64,000 bases of DNA from an uncultured Armatimonadota bacterium (GCA_903833215.1 CAILEM010000080.1:26890-90889), one strand, 5' to 3'. Counted from the first letter of the stretch, positions 1-9,189 are shown. The notes: generated by a model from the letters alone, not told the origin. A program made the numbers and translations.

Positions 1-1764
1 CGAATGGACGTCCTTGCGCCAATGGGGCATGAACCAGCCCATGCGCAAATAGTTGCCAAGAAGAAGTGCGATGTCCAAGTCACTTAGGAATCGAGACCGG
101 CGAGCATAAGTGAGAGCGGGAAGAAGAGTCGTGCGGTCATCTTCGTCATCGGGCACATCACGGTAATCCGTACAGTCGAAGTAGTTGAGACAAGTCGCGA
201 GTGAGTTCCCAGGTGCGCTCACTACCTGATTTTTGTGCAGGCTCGTAATCTTGCTTCGAGTCACATAGAGGAGGTCTAGGAAGGAGGGCTCATCCAATAC
301 GGTTGGGAGGCGTTTAGGCGGGATGGGATTGACGATCCCAAAGGGTGGTTTGACTGCCTTGTCGTTCCAAGTCACGTGCGCATTGGCAAGACGTTGGCCA
401 TGTTTCTTTGTCCTCATCGGGAAGGAAAATGCGTTGGCGAGGCTGGAGATACATCGAACGACGACATCACCTTCATTTGAAAACAGATGCGCCTCCCGAA
501 ACCGATGAATCGATGCGGCGAGGAAATTCGCCCTTCCTGACATCAATGCTTCGGCCGGTATGTCTGGGGAAACAAGAACCATATTGCCGAGTTGCAGCCT
601 TTTTCCGACATTGGAGGTTGGTTTGCCGTGTTCTCCCGTGTCTAGGTTTGCCATGGAGTGTTGATCGAAAACATCCGTGAGAATACGAACCGAGCCTGTG
701 ACAACCAATGCCCCCATGCTGTGTCCGATGAGCGAAAGTGAGATTCGCCGATCCGGCAGCCCGCTTGCCGTCAACTGGCGATCGAGTTCAGCATCAAGGT
801 GACGAACAAACTCGACGAGGTCGGGGACACCAAAGTGTTCAGCCCGATACGCATCTCGAAAGTAGACCAAACCACGAAAGAGGATGACGACGATCGGCAA
901 GGTTAAGAGGAGGCCGCCAATCAGGATGGGTGTGAATACGATAAATTCTGAAGCGACATTCTTCAAGTGGGATAAATGCCGAAGTAGACCGGTCCAATTG
1001 AGTGGTTCGATTTTGCCGATGTAAGGCTCAATTCCTTTGAAGTAGTGATTTAGACCAACGGTTTCGGAGTGAAAAATCAGCCAGATCATCGTGATTAAGC
1101 AAAGGAAGACTAACGTCAGGGGAGGCGTACTACTGGGACCGTCAGAAGATGCTTTCTCACCAGACTTGAAAGTTCGCTTGGCAGCTTTGGCATCGTCAGA
1201 AAGCTTCCAAAGCGACGCGACGCATCCCAAGAGTGCACCTAGGGCAATCACCCACCACAGAATTCTTGCGAACAATTGCCACCCCCAGCCATCAGTACGG
1301 GCGAGCTTTTCCAGAAACAATCCAGCGAACAGCATCCCGAATGAGAAAGCCGTCAGAAATGCAGCCGGCCCAGGAAGTGCCTTGAAGCTCGATGAAATGG
1401 TGCTGCCCATCGCCTCACCCGGCCATCGATACCCGACATAGAGCAATCGGTCGCCGCCAAATTGTCGATAGTGGTCCCACGCTTGGCCATAACGGGTGTA
1501 GACGACCTTGTCTGGGTTGTTGAAACCATGGACCTGCACCACCACCGAGAGCTCCTCCTTATCGTGTGCCTTGGCAACCAGGTGAGCACATGCCTGCTCA
1601 AGACATTGGGTGCTCGTTGGACTGGAAGTTTCTACCAACGGAGTCGCGATCGGTGTGACAAGCCCATCTTCCACATTCAGGGGTGCGGTGCTTTCCACCA
1701 AAAGCCCAAATGGGCCACTTTTCACCATATCTCGAAGGAGGCGGATTGAGAGTAATGCTGGCAT
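1..1764 (-). CDS. Membrane-associated alpha/beta-fold serine hydrolase, C-terminus beyond window
   Basis: I translated this by hand; the ORF track omits it because it has no stop inside the window. The minus-strand frame stays open for 588 codons from ATG 1764. AGAGGA upstream is a good ribosome binding site and decides the start. An early VQVHGFNN stretch resembles the oxyanion strand of lipases, two hydrophobic segments follow near residues 135-175 plus more near 230-300, and then LIGHSMGA is the nucleophile elbow (GxSxG). The family is alpha/beta hydrolase (esterase or lipase type); the substrate is unknown. It probably acts at the inner membrane. The final His of the triad may lie outside the window. 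Confidence 0.8.
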   Translation of the reverse strand, partial: MPALLSIRLLRDMVKSGPFGLLVESTAPLNVEDGLVTPIATPLVETSSPTSTQCLEQACAHLVAKAHDKEELSVVVQVHGFNNPDKVVYTRYGQAWDHYRQFGGDRLLYVGYRWPGEAMGSTISSSFKALPGPAAFLTAFSFGMLFAGLFLEKLARTDGWGWQLFARILWWVIALGALLGCVASLWKLSDDAKAAKRTFKSGEKASSDGPSSTPPLTLVFLCLITMIWLIFHSETVGLNHYFKGIEPYIGKIEPLNWTGLLRHLSHLKNVASEFIVFTPILIGGLLLTLPIVVILFRGLVYFRDAYRAEHFGVPDLVEFVRHLDAELDRQLTASGLPDRRISLSLIGHSMGALVVTGSVRILTDVFDQHSMANLDTGEHGKPTSNVGKRLQLGNMVLVSPDIPAEALMSGRANFLAASIHRFREAHLFSNEGDVVVRCISSLANAFSFPMRTKKHGQRLANAHVTWNDKAVKPPFGIVNPIPPKRLPTVLDEPSFLDLLYVTRSKITSLHKNQVVSAPGNSLATCLNYFDCTDYRDVPDDEDDRTTLLPALTYARRSRFLSDLDIALLLGNYLRMGWFMPHWRKDVHS

Positions 1765-1966
1765 GGTTGGTTTTCCTCTGCATTGCCGTAACGCGATAAT
1801 TTGGAAGGCGTTCGTCAATTGAAGTGATTAACAAGGATTAGCAACGAAATCTAACAGGGTGATCGAGCTTTTGCAAAGAAAAACCGGAATTACACCGAAG
1901 CTGCACTTCGGAATCGCAGCAGGCTAGGAACCAAATGTGCTTCACTGAGGCCGACAAATCCCAACC

Positions 1967-2070
1967 ATGGAACTCATCTATGCCTCCGCTGTTCAGTTGG
2001 GTGAAGCCATTAGCTGAAAGCCCCTATCTGACATATTCGTGATGTCAATTCAAAACAGAATGCCCTAGCA
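1967..2070 (+). pseudogene. Relic of the 5' end of the amidase gene
   Basis: This stretch matches the start of the intact amidase at 4428. The first 39 aligned bases differ at only about 3 positions and would encode LIYASAVQLGEAI against IIYASAVQVGEAI. A stop (TGA) follows at once, about 30 bases are then missing, and the match resumes over the codons for IRDVN-K-NA. Nothing resembling the rest of the amidase follows. It is a decayed partial duplicate. Confidence 0.8.
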
Positions 2071-2081
2071 AGAATGGAAGA

Positions 2082-2108
2082 GCCCAGAGCCATGCGAATG
2101 CTCTGGGC
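2082..2108 (-). terminator. Terminator hairpin of the prepilin operon
   Basis: A perfect 9-bp stem (GCCCAGAGC / GCTCTGGGC) with a 9-nt loop lies about 30 bases past the last minus-strand reading frame. Read on the minus strand it is followed by a T-rich stretch (CTCTTCCATTCTT). This fits a Rho-independent terminator, although the T-run is imperfect. Confidence 0.6.
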
Positions 2109-2139
2109 CACCTTTTACTGGCCAGCTCAGTTAGTTATC

Positions 2140-2435
2140 TTAGGGGCAGCATCTTCCGGCGATGTACTGAGGTCCAGTGACAGTGCCGTCGCATGTCTGG
2201 GCATGCCCGCTCGCGTCGATGTAGCTGTATTCGGGCGCAAAGTAGTAAGCAATTTTTGGTTTACCGCTATTACATAGATTAACCATGTCACAGCAGTTAC
2301 AGTAATCATTCACCAACAAAGGATCCTTGTTTTGACTACCGCATGTGGGAAGTTTGGCGAAGGGCATGCTGCTAGAGCAAGTGCGATTGGTAGGATGCCA
2401 CAAATGGCGCAGAACAAGAGACGAGTTTTCATCAT
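2140..2435 (-). pseudogene. Small secreted Cys-rich protein gene, apparently frameshifted
   Basis: ATG ATG at 2435 starts a frame that encodes a convincing signal peptide (MMKTRLLFCAICGI...IALALA) but stops after 41 codons at 2310. The other frame, reported in the track from a TTG at 2403, continues to 2140 and encodes a Cys-rich tail with CNCCDMVNLC and RCCP. Joining the two after ALALA needs one frameshift near 2360-2375 and gives an exported protein of about 95 residues. It ends the operon of redoxin, membrane protein and prepilin. Function is unknown. A sequencing error is possible instead of a real mutation. Confidence 0.5.
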
Positions 2436-2467
2436 AAGTATCTCCGGCTTCCTTTTACGTGAAGCGA

Positions 2468-3034
2468 TTACAGGTTATCGAATCCGAGTTCAAGAGCACA
2501 TATCGGCTTTGCCGTGAAAGTAAAGATCGGCACGTATGCGGATGACGGAACCTTTTGAATTTGCCCACCCTCGCGGGCAAACAAGTAAAAGCTCTCCTGT
2601 CCAGTTGCTGCCGATCGTTCCGAGGCGTGGTTAAGATCCCAGATAAGTGGGAAATCCGACTGCCGAGTCTCACGACATTGCTCGTATTCAGTCTTGAAAC
2701 GCAAAGTTTTGGCCACATCACCAATCACGACGGGAGCAGATCCGTTGAGGGGATAGTCTGTTGAGACCTTGGATGATGTTTGGGCCGGGCATCGTAGGCG
2801 AGTGCCACCAAGGTAGGTGGAATTGAGAGCGTTTTGATTTTGCGCTGGTGGATAGGCCCCGTTATCGTCTCGGTACAGTTGCATAGCTACGTAAAGCTGA
2901 TGTAGGTTCGATACGCAAACGGTCTTATTTGCACCGCCCTTTGCAGACCCAAATACCGGGAACAAGAACGCAGCCAAAATACCGAGAATCACGATAACGA
3001 CGAGAACCTCAGTTAGTGTGAAGCCCTTTCTCAA
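2468..3034 (-). CDS. Type IV pilin-like prepilin (pseudopilin)
   Basis: The track starts at 3097, but the leader motif RKGFTLTEVLVVIVILGILAA shows the real N-terminus. TTG 3034 gives M-RKG|FTLTEV, a type III signal peptide cut after Gly by prepilin peptidase and followed by a single hydrophobic helix with the conserved Glu at mature position 5. The protein has 188 residues. After the helix comes a globular part with two early cysteines, like many DUF1559-type pseudopilins. It overlaps the upstream membrane-protein gene by 26 nt, so the two are cotranscribed. The role could be pilus assembly, secretion or DNA uptake; the sequence does not decide. Confidence 0.85.
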   Translation of the reverse strand: MRKGFTLTEVLVVIVILGILAAFLFPVFGSAKGGANKTVCVSNLHQLYVAMQLYRDDNGAYPPAQNQNALNSTYLGGTRLRCPAQTSSKVSTDYPLNGSAPVVIGDVAKTLRFKTEYEQCRETRQSDFPLIWDLNHASERSAATGQESFYLFAREGGQIQKVPSSAYVPIFTFTAKPICALELGFDNL

Positions 3035-3623
3035 TGAGCACCTCCGAGCGGACAAGCCAGAACCAAAAACCAGTAAGCAACAGCGTAACCGCACCAATCG
3101 CTAGGTGCAGTGTAGGAGCAAAAATCGAGTCAAACGGCCATAGCCACGAAGCCGCCATGTCTAGTAATCCGCATGTGCCTAGCGCGCCAAGAAAGCGAAT
3201 GTCATCAGGATATGGCTTGCTCAGGAACGATTCCCGACGAGCCGTGCACCAAGTTATCCCGAGTACGACGCCGATACATGCAGGTAGCATCCATGGCTGT
3301 TGAGACATGTGCCAATAATCAAGCGTTCCTTGCCAGACCCATGGGCCGCGGAATCGAGTCATGATTAAGTAGCTAAGGACGAGTGATGAAAGTCCGATGA
3401 CCCATGATCGCTTTCCTAATCTAGCCGCCACGGTTACAACCCAGAATGTCGCGGGAGCAAATAGGAAGTGGCCATACATCACTAACCATCGACTATCAGA
3501 ACCCAAAACCCAACGCTGCAAGCCAAAAAGCAACATAAATATATCGAGCGCAGTCAGTGCAATGAAGGGTGCTGCCATAACAGCAATACTGCCTCTTGAT
3601 TCAGTTTCGTGTTCTGCTCGCAT
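3009..3623 (-). CDS. Polytopic membrane protein of unknown function
   Basis: The 204-aa product has about six hydrophobic segments and short charged loops, so it is an inner-membrane protein. I do not recognise a family. Its start overlaps the end of the redoxin gene by 23 nt, and its end overlaps the prepilin start, so all are one operon. A membrane partner for the anchored redoxin is an inference from position only. Confidence 0.7.
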   Translation of the reverse strand: MRAEHETESRGSIAVMAAPFIALTALDIFMLLFGLQRWVLGSDSRWLVMYGHFLFAPATFWVVTVAARLGKRSWVIGLSSLVLSYLIMTRFRGPWVWQGTLDYWHMSQQPWMLPACIGVVLGITWCTARRESFLSKPYPDDIRFLGALGTCGLLDMAASWLWPFDSIFAPTLHLAIGAVTLLLTGFWFWLVRSEVLIEKGLHTN

Positions 3624-4194
3624 AGAAATCGTTTAGAACCGCTGGCCATAAATCCAATTTCTGCTGCATGAAACAGAGCTTTCCGTATCGATCAAATACG
3701 TACAGCCTCGGTGCAAATGCAACGTGAAGAGATCTAGTAAGGCTGGGTGACAATGTCCTCACAGAAGCACCATACGAATGGGCAATTCGCTCCACAAGGG
3801 CGTCGCTCGGTTGAGGCGAAAGAAGGACAATATCATCAACTCCCCGTACAGTCTCGGATACCGTGGGAAAGTTATTCGTACATTCACCTCAGTCAGTTAG
3901 AATGATCAGGGCTGTACTTCGACCGTTGCGCACAAGGCCGACCGGCCCTTTTTGCCCAAGCTCGGGTTCAGATGTTCCTTCAAGTACATATGACCGTCGA
4001 TGGTCAGGCTTTATGTATCCTGCTTGGATTTTGGAAACGATAGGGCCGAGCATTAGAGTGCTCAGTAGGCATGCCCCAAACATTATTAGGGCTGAAATTT
4101 CATATTTTAGGACTCCCCCTCGTCCAAAGTTGGATACGGATGGAGGACAAGCATTGTTTACGAAGCAACGTTGATCCTGATGACGGTTAAACAC
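3601..4194 (-). CDS. Membrane-anchored thioredoxin-like protein with in-frame TGA at the CxxC motif
   Basis: The track splits this into 3889..4194 and 3601..3795, but both are the same frame separated only by TGA at 3889-3891. With readthrough it has 197 residues: one N-terminal transmembrane segment (SALIMFGACLLSTLMLGPIV), then a thioredoxin-like fold with strand ALIILTD, the active site x-G-E-C, helix TNNFPTVSETV, strand DDIVLLSP and a cis-Pro-like FAPRLYVFD. The TGA is exactly where the first Cys of CGEC should be. It is either selenocysteine (UGEC) or a nonsense mutation. GTG 4194 lies 8 nt after a TATAAT box, so the mRNA may be leaderless. Confidence 0.65.
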
Positions 4195-4202
4195 TTTAAC
4201 GC

Positions 4203-4231
4203 ATTATATACGGTGATTTGCGGAATGCCAA
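4203..4231 (-). promoter_or_regulatory. Sigma70-type promoter of the redoxin operon
   Basis: On the minus strand TTGGCA, 17 bases, then TATAAT: near consensus with ideal spacing. Transcription would begin at about 4196, almost on the GTG start at 4194. Confidence 0.75.
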
Positions 4232-4427
4232 AAAATTTCTATTTATTTTTAGAGGTGCTCGCTTTAAATTCATTCTTTCGATTATGCGGGTTCATCGTTG
4301 AATGTCCAGCGTCTGCAGCCGATGGCTTTGTCGGAGTCTATTGTTCGATACTTTTTCGCCGCTGGTGGCGCCGAATTGTTAATGAGTCGGAAGGCTTGCA
4401 AGCGGTATCCTAGTCTGAATCCAAGTA

Positions 4428-5741
4428 ATGCCTGTGGCCGACATCATCTATGCCTCCGCTGTCCAGGTGGGTGAAGCCATTCGGAAGAAGCAAGTTTCCT
4501 CGCTTGAGGTAACAGAGGCCCATCTCGACCGCATTCGCGATGTCAATCCAAAGTTGAATGCCGTCTTCTATCTGGCCGAGGAAGCGGCACGCCAAGCGGC
4601 GCAAAAGGCGGACGACGAATTGGCACGAGGAATCTGGCGCAGCCCGTTGCACGGGGTTCCTTTCACCGTGAAGGATTGGATTGAAGTTGCGGGAATGCCG
4701 TGCGTCGCGAACGACGAGAAGTACCGAAACCACGTGCCCACCCAAGACGCGACGGCTGTCGCCCGAATGATCGAAGCTGGCTGCGTCCTCCTCGGCAAGA
4801 CCAGCGTGATCGAGGATTCCAAAGTCTACGGTCCCACCCATAACCCGTACCGGTTGGACTACAGTCCGAGTGGAAGCAGCAGTGGCGAAGCTGCGATCAT
4901 TGCTGCGGGTGGCTCCCCATTGGGTCTTGGTAGCGACTCCGGTGGCAGCATCCGAGATCCGGCTCACTGCTGTGGCATCGCCGGGCTGAGACCCACAACG
5001 GGACGAGTTCCAGTCACGGGCCACTTACCGCGGATCACCACGTTGGTTGATCCGCGCACCGTCATCGGACCAATGGCGCGATTCGTCGAAGACCTCGATG
5101 TTTGCCTCAGGATCATTTCCGGTGTTGACTGGCGGGACGCCAGCGTTGTGCCGATGCCCATCGAGGATTGGAAGCAGGTGAACCCTCGCGAACTGCGAGG
5201 AGCCTTCTACTCGCACTACCCAGGCGCCGAACCTTCCCCTGATTGTGGTCGGGTCACCCGGTCCACCGCGCAGTTCCTCGTAGATTCAGGCATTGAGGTG
5301 ACTGAGGCGAGCCCCAATCGCGTGGAGGAGTATTGGACCATTACCCAGGATTACTGGAGTCGAGCTGGATCTGAGGATCTCAGTGAAGAGTGGATGCCTT
5401 TGACGGACGGAAGAATGTCCGGCCTCGAGGTTGAACATCATCTTTTCCAGTGGGACCGATATCGTCGCTCGCTGATCAAGTTCATGGAGCAGTACGACTT
5501 CATCTTGACGCCGGTGGCTGAGTTTCCCGCGCGAAAACTCGGAAGCGACGGCTGTGTTTCGTTCTGTTTGCCATACAGCCTGGTCGGATACCCATGTGTT
5601 GTCGTCCGAGCGGGAAGTGCTGCTGACGGGATGCCGGTTGGTGTCCAGGTTGTGGCACGTCCTTGGCGAGAAGATGTAGCCCTGGCGGTAGCAAAGCTGA
5701 TCGAATCCGGGTTAGGCGGCTGGCAAAAGCCACCCCTTTAG
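4428..5741 (+). CDS. Amidase signature family hydrolase
   Basis: The 437-aa protein has the amidase signature fold: catalytic Lys in PFTVKDW (Lys82), the Ser/Gly-rich SPSGSSSGEAA loop holding the cis-Ser, and the nucleophile in GSDSGGSIRDPA (Ser174). Length fits stand-alone amidases that hydrolyse a carboxamide to acid and ammonia. It is not clearly GatA: no gatB or gatC is nearby, and CCGI replaces the usual C-x-G context. Cytoplasmic; no signal peptide. A degraded copy of its first codons lies 2.4 kb upstream. Confidence 0.9.
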   Translation: MPVADIIYASAVQVGEAIRKKQVSSLEVTEAHLDRIRDVNPKLNAVFYLAEEAARQAAQKADDELARGIWRSPLHGVPFTVKDWIEVAGMPCVANDEKYRNHVPTQDATAVARMIEAGCVLLGKTSVIEDSKVYGPTHNPYRLDYSPSGSSSGEAAIIAAGGSPLGLGSDSGGSIRDPAHCCGIAGLRPTTGRVPVTGHLPRITTLVDPRTVIGPMARFVEDLDVCLRIISGVDWRDASVVPMPIEDWKQVNPRELRGAFYSHYPGAEPSPDCGRVTRSTAQFLVDSGIEVTEASPNRVEEYWTITQDYWSRAGSEDLSEEWMPLTDGRMSGLEVEHHLFQWDRYRRSLIKFMEQYDFILTPVAEFPARKLGSDGCVSFCLPYSLVGYPCVVVRAGSAADGMPVGVQVVARPWREDVALAVAKLIESGLGGWQKPPL

Positions 5742-5756
5742 GCTAACTTACGATTC

Positions 5757-6278
5757 CTAATGGGCACGTTTCGCCAATTTTTGAATCTGAGGCAAAAGAA
5801 CTTTGAGCAGGTTGCAGGTTTCAACGTCGGAACGCAAATCTGCCGAGATTTGTTTCTTAGTGTCTAAAACCGTCGTTTTGAGAGACTTTTCCCGTAATAG
5901 TCCGATTTGAACCCATATTCTCCCACTCAGAACATCTGTCTCAAGGTATCTGGGTTGAGCCACGTAGTGAATTCTGAAACCCTTCCTTTCGAATTCAGGG
6001 AGCGAGATGGGAACTGCCGCTCCTTGCCGACCCCAGTCTCGATCGTGGACGACTTTGGAGAGGTCTGTTCCCCTTGGGAATGAAACGGCGTCGACAGTCA
6101 AACGGCGAATTCCATCTGAGTAGGATTTCCTCGCAAGAATCGTTCCCCCATGAGACGCAAGAGGAAATGTGCCGACTTCTTCCCTAAACCTCTTCAATGC
6201 GGGAAGCTTTCCAAGGTCATCAAACGGACCCGAAGTCAGTACTCCGAAGACCCCTAGAACGAGCAGAATAGCTGGCAT
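5757..6278 (-). CDS. Secreted protein of unknown function
   Basis: The track start at 6347 is probably too early. ATG 6278 is preceded by AGAGGTT at good distance and begins a signal peptide (MPAILLVLGVFGVLTSG). The mature part of about 155 residues has no motif I recognise. It contains alternating charged and hydrophobic strands and no transmembrane segment. It converges with the amidase gene, 15 nt from its stop. Confidence 0.65.
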   Translation of the reverse strand: MPAILLVLGVFGVLTSGPFDDLGKLPALKRFREEVGTFPLASHGGTILARKSYSDGIRRLTVDAVSFPRGTDLSKVVHDRDWGRQGAAVPISLPEFERKGFRIHYVAQPRYLETDVLSGRIWVQIGLLREKSLKTTVLDTKKQISADLRSDVETCNLLKVLLPQIQKLAKRAH

Positions 6279-6702
6279 AAGTTCAACCTCAAATGCGGAA
6301 GATTGAAATTCAGGTTCAGGAGCCATGATTGAGTGGCAGTAACCCAAGAATTCTCCCTGTCATCATTTTGACGGCTATGCATGCCGAGCATTTCGCTTGC
6401 CATCCTTGAAAAACGAACTCTTCAGTGAACGGAGAGATTTCAGAGACATCCTGCGGATCAAAACTCGGGCATCCTCAGAGTTTGTTGCATCGATCGAGCA
6501 ACTTGCAGAGGTGGTCATTGCTTCATGAGGCGCATTTTTGCAGAAGGTTCCATTGTGATAGCAAAATCTTTGCTGAATAAGCGCCTAAATGTATTGTCGG
6601 TCTCTTGCCATGCAACAGACCGTATTTATCAGTGTTCCTCCGATGCTTGGAGAGGCCAAGGGGAATTGCCTGATGGATTTCGTTGCCGAATGAATCATAA
6701 CC
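6279..6702. other. Intergenic stretch, nothing recognised
   Basis: About 420 bases separate two divergent genes. The only frame (6525..6719) has no protein-like composition. No clear hairpin or promoter was found. Confidence 0.5.
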
Positions 6703-9189
6703 ATGAGCACTCTCCGTAAACCGTATTCCAATGTCGCGCGACGCAGATTGGCGTTCACGCTACTCTGGGTCCTTCTTAGCGGCATCCTTCCCGGGCTGAT
6801 CTATGCGTACGGATTGCCACTCGACGGAACCAGCGGTACACAGTTCTGGTCTATGAACCGAGCCATCGTCAGAGGTTTTGGCGACTACGGAATTGAAAGT
6901 GACATTGGATCACTAACAAGCGAACCTTTCGGCCTTTCGAGCTTGACCATAAGTCCAGACGTTGTTTATGGAGGGTACTCCTCGACGGGGACGGCGACCC
7001 TTTCTGCTCCAGCCCCGGCAGGTGGATCGGTCATTATGCTTTCGTCGACTACCTCGCTAGCCACCATTCCAGCGTCCGTTACAGTCCCCTCCGGTCAGTC
7101 TTCGATCTCTTTTTCAATAGTCACAAAAGCGGTGGCAAGCTCGACATCCGCTACGATAACGGCATCCCAAGGGCGATCCACATTCTCTGCCTCATTGTCC
7201 ATTCAGCCGTTACCGATAATATCGAGCGTGTCAACGTGGCCTACCACAGTCTTGGGTGCAAGTCCTTCCCTCGGAACAGTGTTGCTTTCGTCGGTAGCAC
7301 CGCCTGGCGGTTCGGTTGTCTCGCTCGGTGCCACAGGTCCAGCGGGAGTTCCTCATTCAGTCTCTGTGAGCGCGGGGTCAACGACTGCGACCTTCCCAAT
7401 AACGACACCCGCAGTTGGATCGAACGAGACCGCAACTATTTCAGCAACCTTAAGTGGCGTGACCAAAACTGCGGTGCTCACAGTCAATTTTGGCGGATTC
7501 AAATCATTGACGTTGTCTGCCTCCACTGTGTTGGGTGGAACGTCCGTAACCGGAACCGTGACTCTCGGGAGCCCGGCTCCTGCGTCGGGCATAACAGTTA
7601 GGCTAGTGTCATCTCACTACCAGCTTATCCTTCCGCCAAGTGTCACTGTAACGGCAAACAAAACATCTGCCACATTCACGGTCGTCACTAGGGCCGTAGA
7701 TCAAGTGACCGAGGTGGATGTGAATGCCTCGCTCGGCGATGTTTGGAAGAATGCAGAACTCACGCTCAATCCAGCCATTCTAAGCGGCGTTTCGATATCT
7801 CCGTCAACCGTGTTTGGTGGTTCGCCATCCGGTGGCACGGTTAAGCTGAGAGATCCAGCCCCTCCTGGAGGCACATCGGTTCATGTTTCTTCGAACAATC
7901 CTGACGTCGTGCTTAACGAAAATGTACCGATTCTCGCTGGGGAGACGACGGGTGTTTTCGGATTCAGCACCTTGGCCGTAGCCAAGGTCGAATCCGTGAC
8001 AGTTACGGCACGGCTGGGCAACGTGACGAAGACGGCACAGGTAAGCCTGACACCTTTGGGCCTTAGTTCGATCTCAGTGGATCTCGGGAGCGTCGTCGGG
8101 GGCAGCTCTGCCACAGGGAGTCTGGTGCTGTTATCGGTCGCTGGCGAAGGAGGGTTTGTGGTTACCCTGTCGTCCGACAACGCTGCTGTCGTTTTGCCCA
8201 GCACTGTAACGATTCCGTTTGCACGAGCAGGGACTTCATTTAGTTTCTCCACCAATCCCGTGTTGCACTCCACAAATGCAACGATCACCGCAACCCTCTT
8301 TGGTCTTTCCAAGACCACACGGCTAACCGTCAATCCCCCTGTTTTAGTGAGCCTGGCTCTGGCGCCAAGTGCCGTGTTCGGTGGCAGTTCATCTCAGGGC
8401 ACCGTCACACTAAGCTCAAAGGCGCCATCGGGAGGCATGCCTGTTAATCTCTCATCGAGCGGCTCAGGTGCCCACGTGCCGGCAACCATTGTCGTACCCG
8501 CAGGTACAAATTCGGCGACCTTTTATGTGACCACGTCAAATGTCACCTCTGTGACAACGCCAACGATATCCGCTACACAAGGTGGCATAACAGTTTCGCA
8601 GCCCTTGACAATCGACCCTGCCTCGTCTTTTCGATTTACTGTCGCGCCGGCATCGGTCGTTGGTGGTGCAACATTGATCGGAAGCCTTACCCTGGGGAGC
8701 CCAGCGCCTGCCAGCGGAATGACGATCACCCTCGGGTCCAATAGGAACGATGTCAAGGTTCCTGGTTCAGTGACGTTCACGGCTGGGCAGACATCTGCCA
8801 ACTTCACGGTTACAACCTCTCTCGTAGGGTCATCCGAATCGGCGACGATTACCGCCACATCAGGAAATATTACGAGATCGGCATCAATCACCCTGAATCC
8901 TGCGATCCTCAGCGGTTTCTCTCTCTCCGCATCCAGTGTTGCGGGTGGCAACTCGGTTACCGGCAAGGTGACCCTTTCTGCCCCAGCTCCTGTCGGTGGT
9001 TCCACCGTCAACCTGTCGATCTCTGATCCCGCGGGATCTGTGCCTGTGACCATCACCGTTCCCGCCGGTGCGACTTCTGCGACTTTTACCGTTTCTACCA
9101 GGGTGGTCACGGCGAACGTCTCTGCCACCATCACCGCGAACCAAGGGCACTCCACATTCACCGCTGGGTTGTTCATCCACAATCCATAG
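6703..9189 (+). CDS. Large exported protein of tandem Ig-like repeats
   Basis: The 828-aa protein has an N-terminal signal or anchor helix (RLAFTLLWVLLSGILPGLIYAY) and then about eight repeats of roughly 86 residues. Each repeat opens with a variant of S.VxGGxSxxGTVTLSxPAPxGG, continues to VPASVTVPAGxTSATFTVTT and ends in ATITAxxG. This is the pattern of bacterial Ig-like beta sandwiches. No catalytic domain, lipobox or sortase motif is visible. The same repeat type forms the C-terminal third of the protein at 22997..26680. An adhesin or surface-layer role is inferred. Confidence 0.85.
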   Translation: MSTLRKPYSNVARRRLAFTLLWVLLSGILPGLIYAYGLPLDGTSGTQFWSMNRAIVRGFGDYGIESDIGSLTSEPFGLSSLTISPDVVYGGYSSTGTATLSAPAPAGGSVIMLSSTTSLATIPASVTVPSGQSSISFSIVTKAVASSTSATITASQGRSTFSASLSIQPLPIISSVSTWPTTVLGASPSLGTVLLSSVAPPGGSVVSLGATGPAGVPHSVSVSAGSTTATFPITTPAVGSNETATISATLSGVTKTAVLTVNFGGFKSLTLSASTVLGGTSVTGTVTLGSPAPASGITVRLVSSHYQLILPPSVTVTANKTSATFTVVTRAVDQVTEVDVNASLGDVWKNAELTLNPAILSGVSISPSTVFGGSPSGGTVKLRDPAPPGGTSVHVSSNNPDVVLNENVPILAGETTGVFGFSTLAVAKVESVTVTARLGNVTKTAQVSLTPLGLSSISVDLGSVVGGSSATGSLVLLSVAGEGGFVVTLSSDNAAVVLPSTVTIPFARAGTSFSFSTNPVLHSTNATITATLFGLSKTTRLTVNPPVLVSLALAPSAVFGGSSSQGTVTLSSKAPSGGMPVNLSSSGSGAHVPATIVVPAGTNSATFYVTTSNVTSVTTPTISATQGGITVSQPLTIDPASSFRFTVAPASVVGGATLIGSLTLGSPAPASGMTITLGSNRNDVKVPGSVTFTAGQTSANFTVTTSLVGSSESATITATSGNITRSASITLNPAILSGFSLSASSVAGGNSVTGKVTLSAPAPVGGSTVNLSISDPAGSVPVTITVPAGATSATFTVSTRVVTANVSATITANQGHSTFTAGLFIHNP

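Noticed and set aside
3601-3795. Track ORF of 64 aa as an independent gene
   Set aside because: It is in the same frame as 3889..4194 and continues its thioredoxin fold; the GTG start is internal.
3830-3888. SECIS element after the TGA
   Set aside because: Only weak 3-5 bp pairings found; I cannot support a stem-loop with the right distance and loop G by eye.
4171-4413. 80-aa plus-strand ORF upstream of the amidase
   Set aside because: It lies on the redoxin promoter region with no ribosome site; not protein-like.
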